A stretch of DNA of 64,000 nucleotides, from positions 1-64,000 of the forward strand of contig JAMLHH010000006.1 of NCBI GenBank assembly GCA_023957215.1, written 5' to 3'. Shown here in pieces: positions 55,445 through 64,000 of the stretch. The notes below the pieces were generated by a model. It was given only the letters and a program-made list of their open reading frames with translations, was not told the DNA's origin and searched no databases. The number at the start of each line of letters is the position of its first letter. Positions within the stretch are counted from its first letter, which is position 1. The DNA is from Chitinophagales bacterium. GTDB taxonomy: Bacteria; Bacteroidota; Bacteroidia; Chitinophagales; JADIYW01. The translations under genes were made by a program, and so were the position numbers.

Positions 55445-57156
55445 TTAATCATTCATTAAAAAGACTTTCCCTTCATAAGCTTGAAAGCTCTTTCGATTTG
55501 TTTTTAAATGGGTTGAAAGTATGACTTCACCGTTGATAGTTGGTGATTCTATTGAAGATTTTGACATATTGAGAACGATCAGATATTTGTGACCTTCTAA
55601 AATTCTGTAAAAAGCAAAAACCTTTTGATTGCATAAACTTTCAGCGATTTCGAGTTGCCCTTTTTGTAAGGCGGGAGTATGATTTCTGAGAAATAGAATC
55701 TTTTTATAGAAATTGTATTGAGAATTAGCGTCTGCTTTTTGTGTTTCAACGTTGATTTGTGGGTAGTTTTCTGCTATCGGCAGCCAAGGTTTTGCATTTT
55801 TATCGCAAAAACCAGCATTGGGTAGGTTGCTCCAAAGCATAGGCGTTCTACATTCATCTCTATTTAAAATTTCTACTGATTTATTAACCAAAACTGAGGG
55901 AAGCCATTTGTTTGTTACAGGTCTTTACCGTCTTTCAAAAGGTATGATGACTCTCGGAATACCTAACTCTTTTTCTCCAAAATAGGTAAAAGGTATGCCA
56001 CGAGATGTAAATTGGTACATGGCTAAAAGTTTTGCTTTCTCCACATTTCCTCCCAAGCGTGAAATAATACGATTCCTGTCGTGATTACCAAAAACAAGTG
56101 TAGGTATCAAAGGGTCTGCAAAGTACTTTTCAAAGGTCTCTGTCATTTCTTTATATTTCTTCGCCTTAAACGGCATTGAAATAGCATTAAACATAAAAAC
56201 AGCATGTAATCCGTTTTCCCCCTTATAAGTACAAAACTGGCGAAGGGTACTTTCATGCCCATGTGATTCTCCTATCAAGACTCTTTTGGGATGGTCAAAT
56301 TCATCTATGACAGCTCTTAATTCTGTCGCAAAACCAAAACTTTCTTCTTGGAGGAAATTATTTTCCAACTTTTGAAAGAAAATGGTCAAAGACTTATCCG
56401 AAGGTGTTAAATGTGGGCTGGAGGGATTGTTCTTTAAAAGAGGATCTTCATATATGGCGCTGATAATGTTCGTCCTAAATCCATCGACTCCTTTGTCTAA
56501 CCAAAATCTGGCTATGTCAAACATGGCTTTTTGACATCAGGATTTCTATAATTCAAATCCGGCTGAAAGGGGAGAAAGCCGTTGTAATAAAACTGTTTGC
56601 GACTTTCGTGATAAGTCCACGCCCAATTGCCTGACATCGCCCGCCAGTTATTGGGTCTTTTTAACCCGTTTTTCCCTTTCCCGTCTTTCCATATATACCA
56701 GTCAGCCTTGGGATTGTCACGTGAAGATGCAGATTCTTTAAACCATGTATGTTCGTCAGAAGTATGGTTCATTACCAAGTCAAAAACCAATTTCATATTT
56801 CTTTTATGCACTTCCGACAAAAGCTTGTCAAAAGTTTCCATTGTGCCGTACTGCTCAGAAACTTTGGTGTAATTACTGACATCGTAACCAAAGTCTTTTT
56901 GAGGACTTTCTGTATAAGGTGAAATCCAAATCGTCTCATATCCCAAGTCTTGAAGATAATCTAATTTGTCTATCACGCCCTGCAAATCGCCAATACCATC
57001 TCCGTCGGTATCTAACCATGAACGGGGATAAATCTGATAAACGGTCGTTGTTCGCCACCATTCTTCATTGAAGTCATTTGCATTCAAAACTTCTTCTTTA
57101 TTCCTTGCTAATAAATTTAGAAAGAACAAAAGAATAATTATAAAAATCGACTTCAT
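55445..57156 (-). pseudogene. GH13 alpha-glucosidase/oligo-1,6-glucosidase-like pseudogene
   Basis: The locus (about 570 codons, signal peptide at the N-terminus) still reads as a GH13 enzyme: VYQIYPRSWLDTDGDGIGDL, GYETIWISPYTESPQ, VMNHTSDEHTWF, GNHDRNRI and RDECRTPMLW. Three lesions are visible. (1) A one-base loss in a run of A (T-run 56528-56532 on the plus strand) shifts the frame after NPDVKK. (2) An in-frame TAA at 55925-55927 follows IPFERR. (3) The nucleophile Asp of DGFRxD is Asn (AAC, 56468-56470). The acid Glu (IGESHG) and HD motif remain. Decay looks real and fairly recent. Confidence 0.88.
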
Positions 57157-57205
57157 AGATTATCAAAATAAGTAAATTTTTAGACAAATCCTCAGTATTG
57201 CTCTA

Positions 57206-59716
57206 TTATAGTTTAATAAATCTCTTGGTATAAGAATTTTCATTTGTGATGATTTCAATAAAATAAACTCCTTGTGAATATTTATCAATGTGAATATTCA
57301 TGTCATAATTTTTCAAATCTTCATAAGACTGAATGATTCTACCATTTATATCTCTGATACGCAAAGTAATAATCCCAAACTCTTTTGTGTTTTCAATACG
57401 TATTGTCTCTTTGGCAGGATTGGGATAGATAAGAATTTTCAAGAAATCTTTATCAGCAATACTTGTTGTAATAAATGGAATGCATTCACTCGAAACGGAA
57501 ATATCCGGACAGGTAATAGAAGTGATTTGTACCTGATAAGTACCGTTTTTAGTAGGAGTAAAGTCGGTGGAGTGTTCATTTTCAATAACGTTGCCACTGT
57601 TACAATCTATCCAACTATAAGTTGCATCTTGTTCCTTGACAGAGAGACTATTGTTACTAACGACAATATTTGCGTCCAAATTTGCCTCTAAAACATTGAC
57701 GGTCATAGTGACAGAGGAAGCGCATTGATTTTCATCTGGCGTGAAAGTATAGACAGTAGTCGCTTGCGTATTGATTGCAGGTGTCCATGTTCCATTAATT
57801 CCATTATCTGATACATTGGACAAGGTGAAGCTTTCTCCTTTGCATATATCGTCTATTTGTGTAAAAGTAGGAGTGATGGTTGTCGGGCATTCTTCAGATT
57901 CTATAAATACACCAAAGTCTTGAATATCTGCTAAAAAGAAAGGAGTTTCGCAAGTCAGCCTTTTATTATTGATTTCAGAGGGAGTGGATTCTCCTATGAT
58001 TCTCATTCTAAGTTTTTGGTTAAAAACAATTCCTGTTTGTGGTACATGGATTTCACTTCTCAAAGTATCAAAAGTGACTTTGGTTTCGTTGTAAGTACCT
58101 TTTCCGGTAAGAACCAATTCATTTATTTCAAAAATACCATTGTTATTGAAGTCGATATAAGCTTGTACTTGTTCCGTATTTGAACTGTAAGAACGGATTG
58201 GAATTTTAAGTTGATAGCTATTACCGGGTGTCAAAGTTGTAGAATTTGTGCAATAGAAATCTTGATAGCCTTCATTAAAATTTCCACTTATTTTATCAAT
58301 GGTATTAAAAATTACCCGATTGATGGAGGCAGTGTAGCCGACGTTGGTTGAGATTGGAGTACAAGCATTTGCAATAGGAGCTTCTACTACGGCAATAAAA
58401 TCTTTTTTACTTGTGGAGCTTGTTCCAAAATTATTGGCCACTTGAAGAGTGACATCGTAAGCTCCCGTATAGTTAAAGGTAAAAAGAGGATTTTGCAGGG
58501 TAGAGGTCAAAGTTTCTTTGCCATTGGAGACTGTCCATAAAAAAGATACATCACTTCTTTGTCCGGTCGGTGTGAATGTATTGGGAATGCATGCTGAGTT
58601 GTCAAAAAATTGGACAGGATTTCCTTGACAGGCTGTAGAGTTTGTAGTAAAGAAATCGGGTTCTGCTATTTTTGCCGGTACAAGTGAAAGGTTGGATTTA
58701 GTTTCTAAAAAAGAGATCCTTAAGGTATTCATGGCTGCAATCACTCTTTCTTTTTGTCCGGGTGTAAAAAGTCCTTTGAGACCTGTATTGCAATAGCTCA
58801 TAAAATTGTTTAAAGAATTATTAATATCAAGTGAAGTGGAACACTCAGTCGTCCGGCATTCATCTCTTTTATGTGGTGGTGTATCGCAAACCATGTCACC
58901 ATCTGTTGAACAGTTATCGTCTTTTGGACAATCTTTACCGCCATTATCACCTTCAAAAGTATGATAAAGATTAAAAGCATGACCCAACTCATGTGCTAAA
59001 GTGGTCGATAGTGGGTCTTTAATGGTATTGACAAGCATGACTGCACCATCTAAAACAGTGGCATGTGCGGAGGCAAAATAAGCATATCCCAATATTCCTG
59101 CACCGCCTTCATTGTTGTCAATTTCTGAAACCAACCACATGTTATAGTAACGTGAAGGATTCCATCTGATTATATTTTTTAAATCCAAATCGCTGATACC
59201 AAATGACCTATCTGCTTTCACACCATAATTCATATACGGTTTATTATTAGTCATATCAGTATAAGTAATCCCATTGGTGCATTCGCCTTTTGGATCTCTC
59301 ACTGCTAATGCAAATTCAATTCCCACTCCTCCGTTATTTGTGCTGTCATTTGTATTATAAAGCATCTGACTATAACTTTCATTTAAGATTCTGATGGCTT
59401 CCTTGATTTGTTGTTCCGTAATATCTGTCAGTGAAGTACCTGTTGACATCACATGTACAACAATTGGTACAACAATGGTAGAATTATCTTCCCTTAAAGA
59501 AATATCATTTTTATGAGATTGGACATATTTTTCAAACTCCTGCATTTTATTTCTATAATCATCGTTTTCTGTCATCATTTTTTTATGAACCAAATCTGTT
59601 CCGCATTTGACATTGATAGATGGATCATTTTTTAGCAATGGGAAATTTAAAGTTTGTGCTTTAGAATGGGAATTTATACAGAGAAGAACTGTAAATATTG
59701 AGATGAGTGTCTTCAT
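57206..59716 (-). CDS. Secreted M43-family metalloprotease with PKD-like, GEVED and T9SS domains
   Basis: The 836-residue protein has a signal peptide (about 1-20, ending SKAQ). The M43 pappalysin-like peptidase (about 75-330) has the zinc motif HELGHAFNLYH (His242, His246, His252) and a Met-turn in NNFMSYCN. A PKD-like beta domain (about 400-445), a GEVED domain (VQAYIDFNNNGIFEINEL) and an Ig-like segment follow. The last ~80 residues (LIYPNPAKETIRI to TKRFIKL) are a T9SS sorting domain. ATG 59716 is chosen because an upstream ATG at 59755 puts 13 extra residues before the signal. It should be exported by T9SS to degrade extracellular proteins. Confidence 0.92.
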   Translation of the reverse strand: MKTLISIFTVLLCINSHSKAQTLNFPLLKNDPSINVKCGTDLVHKKMMTENDDYRNKMQEFEKYVQSHKNDISLREDNSTIVVPIVVHVMSTGTSLTDITEQQIKEAIRILNESYSQMLYNTNDSTNNGGVGIEFALAVRDPKGECTNGITYTDMTNNKPYMNYGVKADRSFGISDLDLKNIIRWNPSRYYNMWLVSEIDNNEGGAGILGYAYFASAHATVLDGAVMLVNTIKDPLSTTLAHELGHAFNLYHTFEGDNGGKDCPKDDNCSTDGDMVCDTPPHKRDECRTTECSTSLDINNSLNNFMSYCNTGLKGLFTPGQKERVIAAMNTLRISFLETKSNLSLVPAKIAEPDFFTTNSTACQGNPVQFFDNSACIPNTFTPTGQRSDVSFLWTVSNGKETLTSTLQNPLFTFNYTGAYDVTLQVANNFGTSSTSKKDFIAVVEAPIANACTPISTNVGYTASINRVIFNTIDKISGNFNEGYQDFYCTNSTTLTPGNSYQLKIPIRSYSSNTEQVQAYIDFNNNGIFEINELVLTGKGTYNETKVTFDTLRSEIHVPQTGIVFNQKLRMRIIGESTPSEINNKRLTCETPFFLADIQDFGVFIESEECPTTITPTFTQIDDICKGESFTLSNVSDNGINGTWTPAINTQATTVYTFTPDENQCASSVTMTVNVLEANLDANIVVSNNSLSVKEQDATYSWIDCNSGNVIENEHSTDFTPTKNGTYQVQITSITCPDISVSSECIPFITTSIADKDFLKILIYPNPAKETIRIENTKEFGIITLRIRDINGRIIQSYEDLKNYDMNIHIDKYSQGVYFIEIITNENSYTKRFIKL

Positions 59717-59913
59717 TAAGAAAATTTCTTGAAATTTAGATAAAATACGAAACAATGCAAGTTTTTGTTAAGAAAAATTTCTTTAATTTGTTTTTTACCT
59801 AATAATAATTGTGGAGAATCTTTAATTTGAAGATGAAAATTTCTTTTCAAATTGAAATAAAATGATAAACGAAATAATTTTTAATTTTCTTCGTATAAAC
59901 ATGACTCCAACGC

Positions 59914-59943
59914 TTGTTAAAAAAGAAAACTAATGTATATTTG
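59914..59943 (+). promoter_or_regulatory. Promoter of the tRNA-Leu/tRNA-Gly cluster
   Basis: TTG (59914-59916), 19-bp spacer and TATATTTG (59936-59943) match the Bacteroidota promoter. It lies about 60 bp upstream of tRNA-Leu. Confidence 0.75.
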
Positions 59944-60002
59944 CACTCGCAAGAGCGAAAAGCTGTTGTTGTTCTTTAATTTGAGTTTTCATAGTAGAGT
60001 AC

Positions 60003-60088
60003 GCCCTGGTGGTGGAACTGGTAGACACGCAGGACTTAAAATCCTGTGAGCCGTAAAGCTCGTACGGGTTCAATTCCCGTCTGGGGCA
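60003..60088 (+). tRNA. tRNA-Leu (anticodon UAA)
   Basis: An 86-nt cloverleaf with a long class II variable arm. Acceptor GCCCTGG pairs with CTGGGGC; the anticodon loop is CTTAAAA (UAA). The T arm reads ACGGG-TTCAATT-CCCGT. CCA is not encoded. Confidence 0.97.
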
Positions 60089-60108
60089 CTCTTCTCTGAA
60101 TATAGATT

Positions 60109-60181
60109 GCGAATGTAGCTCAGTTGGTAGAGCACAACCTTGCCAAGGTTGGGGTCGCGGGTTCGAGTCTCGTCATTCGCT
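60109..60181 (+). tRNA. tRNA-Gly (anticodon GCC), copy 1
   Basis: A 73-nt cloverleaf with acceptor GCGAATG/CATTCGC, loop TTGCCAA (anticodon GCC). CCA is not encoded; TCTTTTTTT follows. Confidence 0.97.
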
Positions 60182-60241
60182 CTTTTTTTATTTCAATCAT
60201 CTTTTATTGAATCTTCAATTTTAGTAGGTTGATACAGGTAT

Positions 60242-60314
60242 GCGAATGTAGCTCAGTTGGTAGAGCACAACCTTGCCAAGGTTGGGGTCGCGGGTTCGAG
60301 TCTCGTCATTCGCT
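60242..60314 (+). tRNA. tRNA-Gly (anticodon GCC), copy 2
   Basis: Identical over 73 nt to the copy at 60109-60181. Unlike that copy, it is followed directly by CCA (60315-60317). Confidence 0.97.
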
Positions 60315-60338
60315 CCATTACATTCAAAGCTTTAACAA

Positions 60339-60411
60339 GCGAATGTAGCTCAGTCGGTAGAGCACAAGCTTCCCAAGCTTGGGGTCGCGAGTTCGAATCT
60401 CGTCATTCGCT
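60339..60411 (+). tRNA. tRNA-Gly (anticodon CCC)
   Basis: A 73-nt cloverleaf nearly identical to the two GCC copies in acceptor and D arms. The anticodon arm is changed to AAGC-TTCCCAA-GCTT (anticodon CCC) with paired stem changes. The gene ends 4 bp before the menE stop on the other strand. Confidence 0.97.
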
Positions 60412-60415
60412 CATT

Positions 60416-61501
60416 TTAAGGTATTAGATATCTAACGCTTTCCTTCCTTTTGACTTTTCCTGAATATGTTCTTTGAAATTGTGGAGTAAAATAGATGTTT
60501 TTGGGTATTTTATATGTACTCAATCTTTCGCCCAACCCTCTTTCCAATTGTAATAATTTTTCTTTAGAATAAGGTGTAGATTCAATCAAGAGGCAAAGTT
60601 TTTCTCCTAAAATATTATCCGGTTTTCCAAAAACGAAGAATGCTTCAGATATTAGAGTACTTATTTGATTTTCAATTTGCTCGGGATGTAATTTGACACC
60701 GCCACTGTTGATGACATTGTCAATTCTTCCTTTCCATATAAATTGATCTTTACTGACAATTTCTACGATATCGTTTGTAATGACCTCACTTTCTATGTAG
60801 GGAACTTTTATTACAAGACAATCTCTATCATCAACATGAATATTTACATTGGGTAAAGTTTGAAATTTGTCTGAACTGTTTTTCCCATTGAGCTTTCTTA
60901 TGGCGATATGACTCAAAGTTTCTGTCATACCGTAGCTGAGAAATATTTCTGCTTGTAGATTTTGAATGGATTCTTCTAATTCCCTGCTCACTGTTCCCCC
61001 TCCCAAGAGGATTTTTTTGATTGATTTTGTATCTTTTACATTTTGAATCTGCATTGGAACAAAAGGGGCAAAGTCTATTACTTCATCCTCTTGTAAATTT
61101 TGTATGGGATGAGAATTAGACTCAAATTTGCAAATTAAATTTAACCGACTGTAAAGAGTCCGTACAATCATCATTTTGCCGGCAATATATTTGACGGGTA
61201 GATTTAAAAGTGCGGTTTGACCTTCTTGAAAATCAAAGTACTGCGCTGTTGCGACAGCACTCTGTAACATTTGGTTTTTTTGGACGGTGATCATCTTTGG
61301 CTGACCGGTAGATCCACTTGTCTGTAACCGGATTTGACTGGAATCATCTGACCATTCATTCATAAAATCTGCCAAATCGTGCAAAATTGTCAGCTCTGAA
61401 TTTCGACAGTATTCTTGTAATGATTGAATATTCATCTGTTGACCGTTGATAGTCAATACAGTATAATCTTTGAAGCTTAAATGATTTGTGATAGATCCCA
61501 T
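60416..61501 (-). CDS. menE: o-Succinylbenzoate-CoA ligase MenE
   Basis: MenE adenylates o-succinylbenzoate and forms its CoA ester in menaquinone synthesis. The 361-residue protein is an ANL-superfamily enzyme with the P-loop LQTSGSTGQPKM, the LSYGMTETLS motif and the C-terminal WKGRIDNVINSGGVKLHPE hinge. It is short for the family (usually ~450-490), as in many Bacteroidota. Its start overlaps the end of menC by 25 bp, so they are coupled. Confidence 0.92.
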   Translation of the reverse strand: MGSITNHLSFKDYTVLTINGQQMNIQSLQEYCRNSELTILHDLADFMNEWSDDSSQIRLQTSGSTGQPKMITVQKNQMLQSAVATAQYFDFQEGQTALLNLPVKYIAGKMMIVRTLYSRLNLICKFESNSHPIQNLQEDEVIDFAPFVPMQIQNVKDTKSIKKILLGGGTVSRELEESIQNLQAEIFLSYGMTETLSHIAIRKLNGKNSSDKFQTLPNVNIHVDDRDCLVIKVPYIESEVITNDIVEIVSKDQFIWKGRIDNVINSGGVKLHPEQIENQISTLISEAFFVFGKPDNILGEKLCLLIESTPYSKEKLLQLERGLGERLSTYKIPKNIYFTPQFQRTYSGKVKRKESVRYLIP

Positions 61502-62517
61502 TTTTTATCCTTGTGAAAATGTAAACCTTTCTCATCAAAGGTATAAGGAGAAATAAAATTATTAGTAAAAAGTTGTCCTGTTCCCAAACCTTGGGCATAT
61601 TCCGACCATCCTTGAGCCGTGTATTGGGCAATGGCATTGAGTCCTATATTACTTTCTAAAGCGGAAGTGACTACCCAAGTTCCATCTATTTCTGTTACCA
61701 ACTTTTTCCATCTGTCGGCAGCTTGAAAACCACCTATCAGGGCATGTTTTAAAATAAGAATATGCGGACGAATTGTCTCAATTAACTTTTTACGTTGTAC
61801 ATTATTATTGATACCTATCAACTCTTCATCCAAAGCTATCTTAATCGGACTTTCATCCATGAGTTGAGCCATTTCCTGCCATTGACCTGCACGTATTGGC
61901 TGTTCTATATAGCTGATATTAAAAGTAGAGAGTCGTTTCAATTTTTCTTTGGCTTCTGGATAGGAAAAAGCGCCATTTGCATCTAATCTGACTTCTACCT
62001 CATCAGCAGAAAATTGTCTTCTTATTGATTTTAATAACTCAATTTCAGTATTAAAATCTATTGCACCTATCTTTAATTTGATAGATGTGAAACCGGCATT
62101 GAGTTTTTCGGCGATTTGCTCTAACATGCTTTCTTTAGTTCCCATCCAAATTAACCCGTTTGAAGGAATATTAAATCCGTTTTCTTTGATGACTTCGGGG
62201 AAAATAATTCTTTGACTCCCATTTTCTACATCTTTTAAGACGATTTCTACTCCGAATAGGATAGAAGGCCATTCGCTTAACTCGGAAATGATATTTGCAC
62301 CTTCAGTCGGGAGTTTTTGGCAAGTTTCAGCAAGTTTTACTTCGTAATTGGTTTTATCATCATAAGACAGATTGGTGAAACGGTTACATTCACCGATAGC
62401 TATATTCCCATCTTGCTCTATAAAAATAAAATAGGTGTCTTTATTGTATAGGACACCTCTTGATGTTTCACCCTGCTTTTTGAAATGTAGAGTGTATTTT
62501 TTAAAATAGCATTTCAA
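61477..62517 (-). CDS. menC: o-Succinylbenzoate synthase MenC
   Basis: MenC dehydrates SHCHC to o-succinylbenzoate. The 346-residue enolase-superfamily protein has the catalytic lysine in SIKLKIG, the metal ligands in VRLDANGAF, YIEQP and ALDEELIG, and the second lysine in LILKHALIGG. The start is TTG 62517, immediately after the DoxX stop; no ATG is available near the expected N-terminus (KCYFKKYTLHF). The gene overlaps menE. Confidence 0.93.
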   Translation of the reverse strand: MKCYFKKYTLHFKKQGETSRGVLYNKDTYFIFIEQDGNIAIGECNRFTNLSYDDKTNYEVKLAETCQKLPTEGANIISELSEWPSILFGVEIVLKDVENGSQRIIFPEVIKENGFNIPSNGLIWMGTKESMLEQIAEKLNAGFTSIKLKIGAIDFNTEIELLKSIRRQFSADEVEVRLDANGAFSYPEAKEKLKRLSTFNISYIEQPIRAGQWQEMAQLMDESPIKIALDEELIGINNNVQRKKLIETIRPHILILKHALIGGFQAADRWKKLVTEIDGTWVVTSALESNIGLNAIAQYTAQGWSEYAQGLGTGQLFTNNFISPYTFDEKGLHFHKDKKWDLSQII

Positions 62518-62934
62518 TTATTTTCCAAATATTTTATAGTCCAAAGAAAATTTGCCCGGACCCAAAAGGAATAAAGAAATAAACATGGCATAGTATAAAA
62601 AGACCAATTCTAATACTGAAAAACCATCTTGCAATTCAATACCGTGTAAATAAGAAATCACTGAAAAGTTAATAATTAAGATAGCTGCTGCCGGTCTTGC
62701 AAACAATCCGATGATTAATAAAGAGGCACAAATACCTTCTGCAAAAGCAGCCATATAGAAAGAAGTCGAAACTCCCAAACCTATCGGATCAAGGAATTGA
62801 ATCTCATCACCGCTGATAATAGTCATCATTTTCCCCCAGCCGTGTCCATAAACCAATGACAGTCCTGCTGCTATGCGCAAAATTAGTAAACCAAGATCTT
62901 TGCCTGTTTTAAATTCTTTGTTTAAAAAGCTCAT
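62518..62934 (-). CDS. DoxX-family membrane protein
   Basis: The 138-residue protein has four hydrophobic segments and DoxX features: LILRIAAGLSLVYGHGWGKM, GLFARPAAAILIINF and LVFLYYAMFISLFLLGPG. DoxX-like proteins are quinone-pool or thiosulfate-oxidation associated in some species but mostly uncharacterised. It directly abuts menC and should be co-transcribed with menC and menE. Confidence 0.85.
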   Translation of the reverse strand: MSFLNKEFKTGKDLGLLILRIAAGLSLVYGHGWGKMMTIISGDEIQFLDPIGLGVSTSFYMAAFAEGICASLLIIGLFARPAAAILIINFSVISYLHGIELQDGFSVLELVFLYYAMFISLFLLGPGKFSLDYKIFGK

Positions 62935-63031
62935 ATTGTAATTTTTAAAGTCTAATTTATAATAAAATATCTTATTCGATAGAATTTCCTCTGACTCTGA
63001 GTAAACTAAGTTTAAATTTTAATTTTAATGG

Positions 63032-63763
63032 CTATGCCTTATAGTACTTCTTATTAAATAGTGTATTTCTGCGTATTTGTAATACCCCCCAAAAGGCTTC
63101 TTTAAATATTTTTGTGGACATTTTGGACATTCCCAAGACTCTATCCTTGAAAGTTATAGGGACTTCTTTGATTTTAAAACCACTTGACCAAACAGCATAT
63201 TTCATTTCGATTTGAAATGCATAACCAATAAAAGTAATTTTATCAAGATTGATACCGAGAAGTGTATTTCTTTTGTAGCAGACAAAACCACCTGTTGTAT
63301 CTTTTACGTTCATCCATGTAATCAGTCTGACATACAATGAAGCAAAATAGGAAAGAAGTATTCTATCTTTGGGCCAATTGCTCACTTTCCCACCTTTTAC
63401 ATATCTTGATCCTACCGACATGTCAGCACTACTCTCACAGGCTTCCAATAGTGGAATTAATGAATTGGGATTGTGTGAAAAATCTGCATCCATCTCAAAG
63501 ATGTAATCATAACCATTTTTCAAAGCCCATTTAAAGCCCGTAATATAGGCAGTCCCAAGTCCAAGTTTCCCCTCTCTTTCAATAAGAAATAGATTTTCTT
63601 TTATCTTTTGGAGTGATTTTACTTTACCGGCGGTACCATCAGGAGAACCATCATCCACGACAAGAATATCAAAAGGTCTCTGCAAATTAAAAACTGCATC
63701 AATAATGAGATGAATATTTTGCATCTCATTATAAGTGGGAATGATGACAATTGATTTTTGCAT
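63032..63763 (-). CDS. Polyprenyl-phosphate mannose synthase-like GT2 glycosyltransferase
   Basis: The 243-residue protein matches DPM1-type enzymes that make polyprenyl-phospho-mannose or a similar lipid-linked sugar at the cytoplasmic face. Motifs are VIIPTYNEMQNI, VVDDGSPDGT, the acidic EMDADFSHNP and SVGSRYVKGG, then TGGFVCYKR and FQIEMKYAVW. No membrane helix follows, unlike some bacterial versions. It could supply donors for GT-C enzymes such as the one at 45 kb. Confidence 0.9.
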   Translation of the reverse strand: MQKSIVIIPTYNEMQNIHLIIDAVFNLQRPFDILVVDDGSPDGTAGKVKSLQKIKENLFLIEREGKLGLGTAYITGFKWALKNGYDYIFEMDADFSHNPNSLIPLLEACESSADMSVGSRYVKGGKVSNWPKDRILLSYFASLYVRLITWMNVKDTTGGFVCYKRNTLLGINLDKITFIGYAFQIEMKYAVWSSGFKIKEVPITFKDRVLGMSKMSTKIFKEAFWGVLQIRRNTLFNKKYYKA

Positions 63764-64000
63764 GAACTACAAAGTAAAGAAAATTATGTTTTTCAAAATT
63801 GTTAAAAGGATATAATTTGATCATTCTATGGATAAGAAAATGATAAGCCTGCCAATACTTGTCCCGGCAATATTAGACAAGTTTTATTATAAACGTATTC
63901 GTTCGAATGTTTCTTTTTTAACTCCTCTCTATTGGTTACACTAATTTTATTTTCTTCTCTTTAGTTTTTAGGGAAAAGTGAAATAATATTACTGCATCAT

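Noticed and set aside
55445-57156. Programmed frameshift or stop-codon recoding in the GH13 gene
   Set aside because: The A-run could slip, but the separate in-frame TAA and the lost nucleophile Asp make a functional recoded enzyme unlikely.
60109-60411. Assembly duplication of tRNA-Gly
   Set aside because: The spacers between the three genes differ in length and sequence, and the third copy differs in anticodon, so they are separate genes.
63828-63944. Small reading frame of 38 codons at the right edge
   Set aside because: It has no recognisable domain, signal or clear promoter, and starts of this size are expected by chance in this AT-rich DNA.

Overview
The window comes from the chromosome of an AT-rich member of the Bacteroidota. 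The evidence is type IX secretion (T9SS) C-terminal domains, DUF4249 and FISUMP/BACON lipoproteins, the rimP-nusA-infB order, the ileS - DksA-like - lspA order, many promoters carrying the TANNTTTG -7 element and very few Shine-Dalgarno sites. Long-chain acyl-CoA oxidation, cytochrome c maturation and menaquinone genes point to a respiring heterotroph. Placement below phylum (Saprospiria/Chitinophagia-like) is only a guess.

Layout. 1-1.2 kb: 3' end of a T9SS-secreted DUF2961 (GH172-like) protein, a (TTCTTGG)12 tract and tRNA-Arg(CCU). 1.2-5.8 kb: rimP-nusA-infB behind a strong leader hairpin. 6-12.3 kb: a cytochrome c-FTR1 iron permease fusion, a MenI-like thioesterase, a DUF4249 lipoprotein, a ParE-type topoisomerase subunit and a membrane protein with a Cys/His tail. 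12.3-13.4 kb: an intact IS630-family element. 13.5-16.9 kb: a sulfotransferase/WecG glycosyltransferase pair and mpl. 16.9-20.7 kb: a 43-residue lipoprotein gene, ytxJ, an outer-membrane protein, lipA and ccmB-ccmC-ccmD. 20.9-31.1 kb: acnA, an RRM protein, an Rrf2 regulator, a DUF937 protein, a FadI-like thiolase, nadE (glutaminase Cys missing), a YhhN protein, proC and a beta-barrel protein. 31.4-38.1 kb: a BACON-FISUMP lipoprotein, a copper ATPase, a GGCT-like protein and an ICL/PEPM - SDR - CMD - CMD gene group. 38.4-44.9 kb: a VLCAD-like acyl-CoA dehydrogenase, ileS, a DksA-like gene and lspA. 45-48.2 kb: a GT-C membrane glycosyltransferase overlapping a methyltransferase-GT2 fusion. 48.3-54.5 kb: asnS, rpoN, glpD and an outer-membrane protein. 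54.5-59.8 kb: a monoacylglycerol lipase-like enzyme, a decayed GH13 alpha-glucosidase pseudogene and an M43 metalloprotease with T9SS signal. 60-64 kb: tRNA-Leu and three tRNA-Gly genes, menE-menC-doxX and a DPM1-like glycosyltransferase.

Working together. lipA, acnA, the thiolase, the acyl-CoA dehydrogenase and glpD feed central metabolism. menI, menC and menE make the quinone, and ccmBCD supports c-type cytochromes, including the fused iron permease. The glycosyltransferases, sulfotransferase, mpl and lspA serve the envelope. Most of the window is ordinary housekeeping DNA and I see no clear new defence or mobile system. The most unusual points are the glutaminase-dead NadE, the methyltransferase-GT2 fusion, the rimP leader hairpin, the orphan ICL/SDR/CMD/CMD group and the multiply broken GH13 gene.
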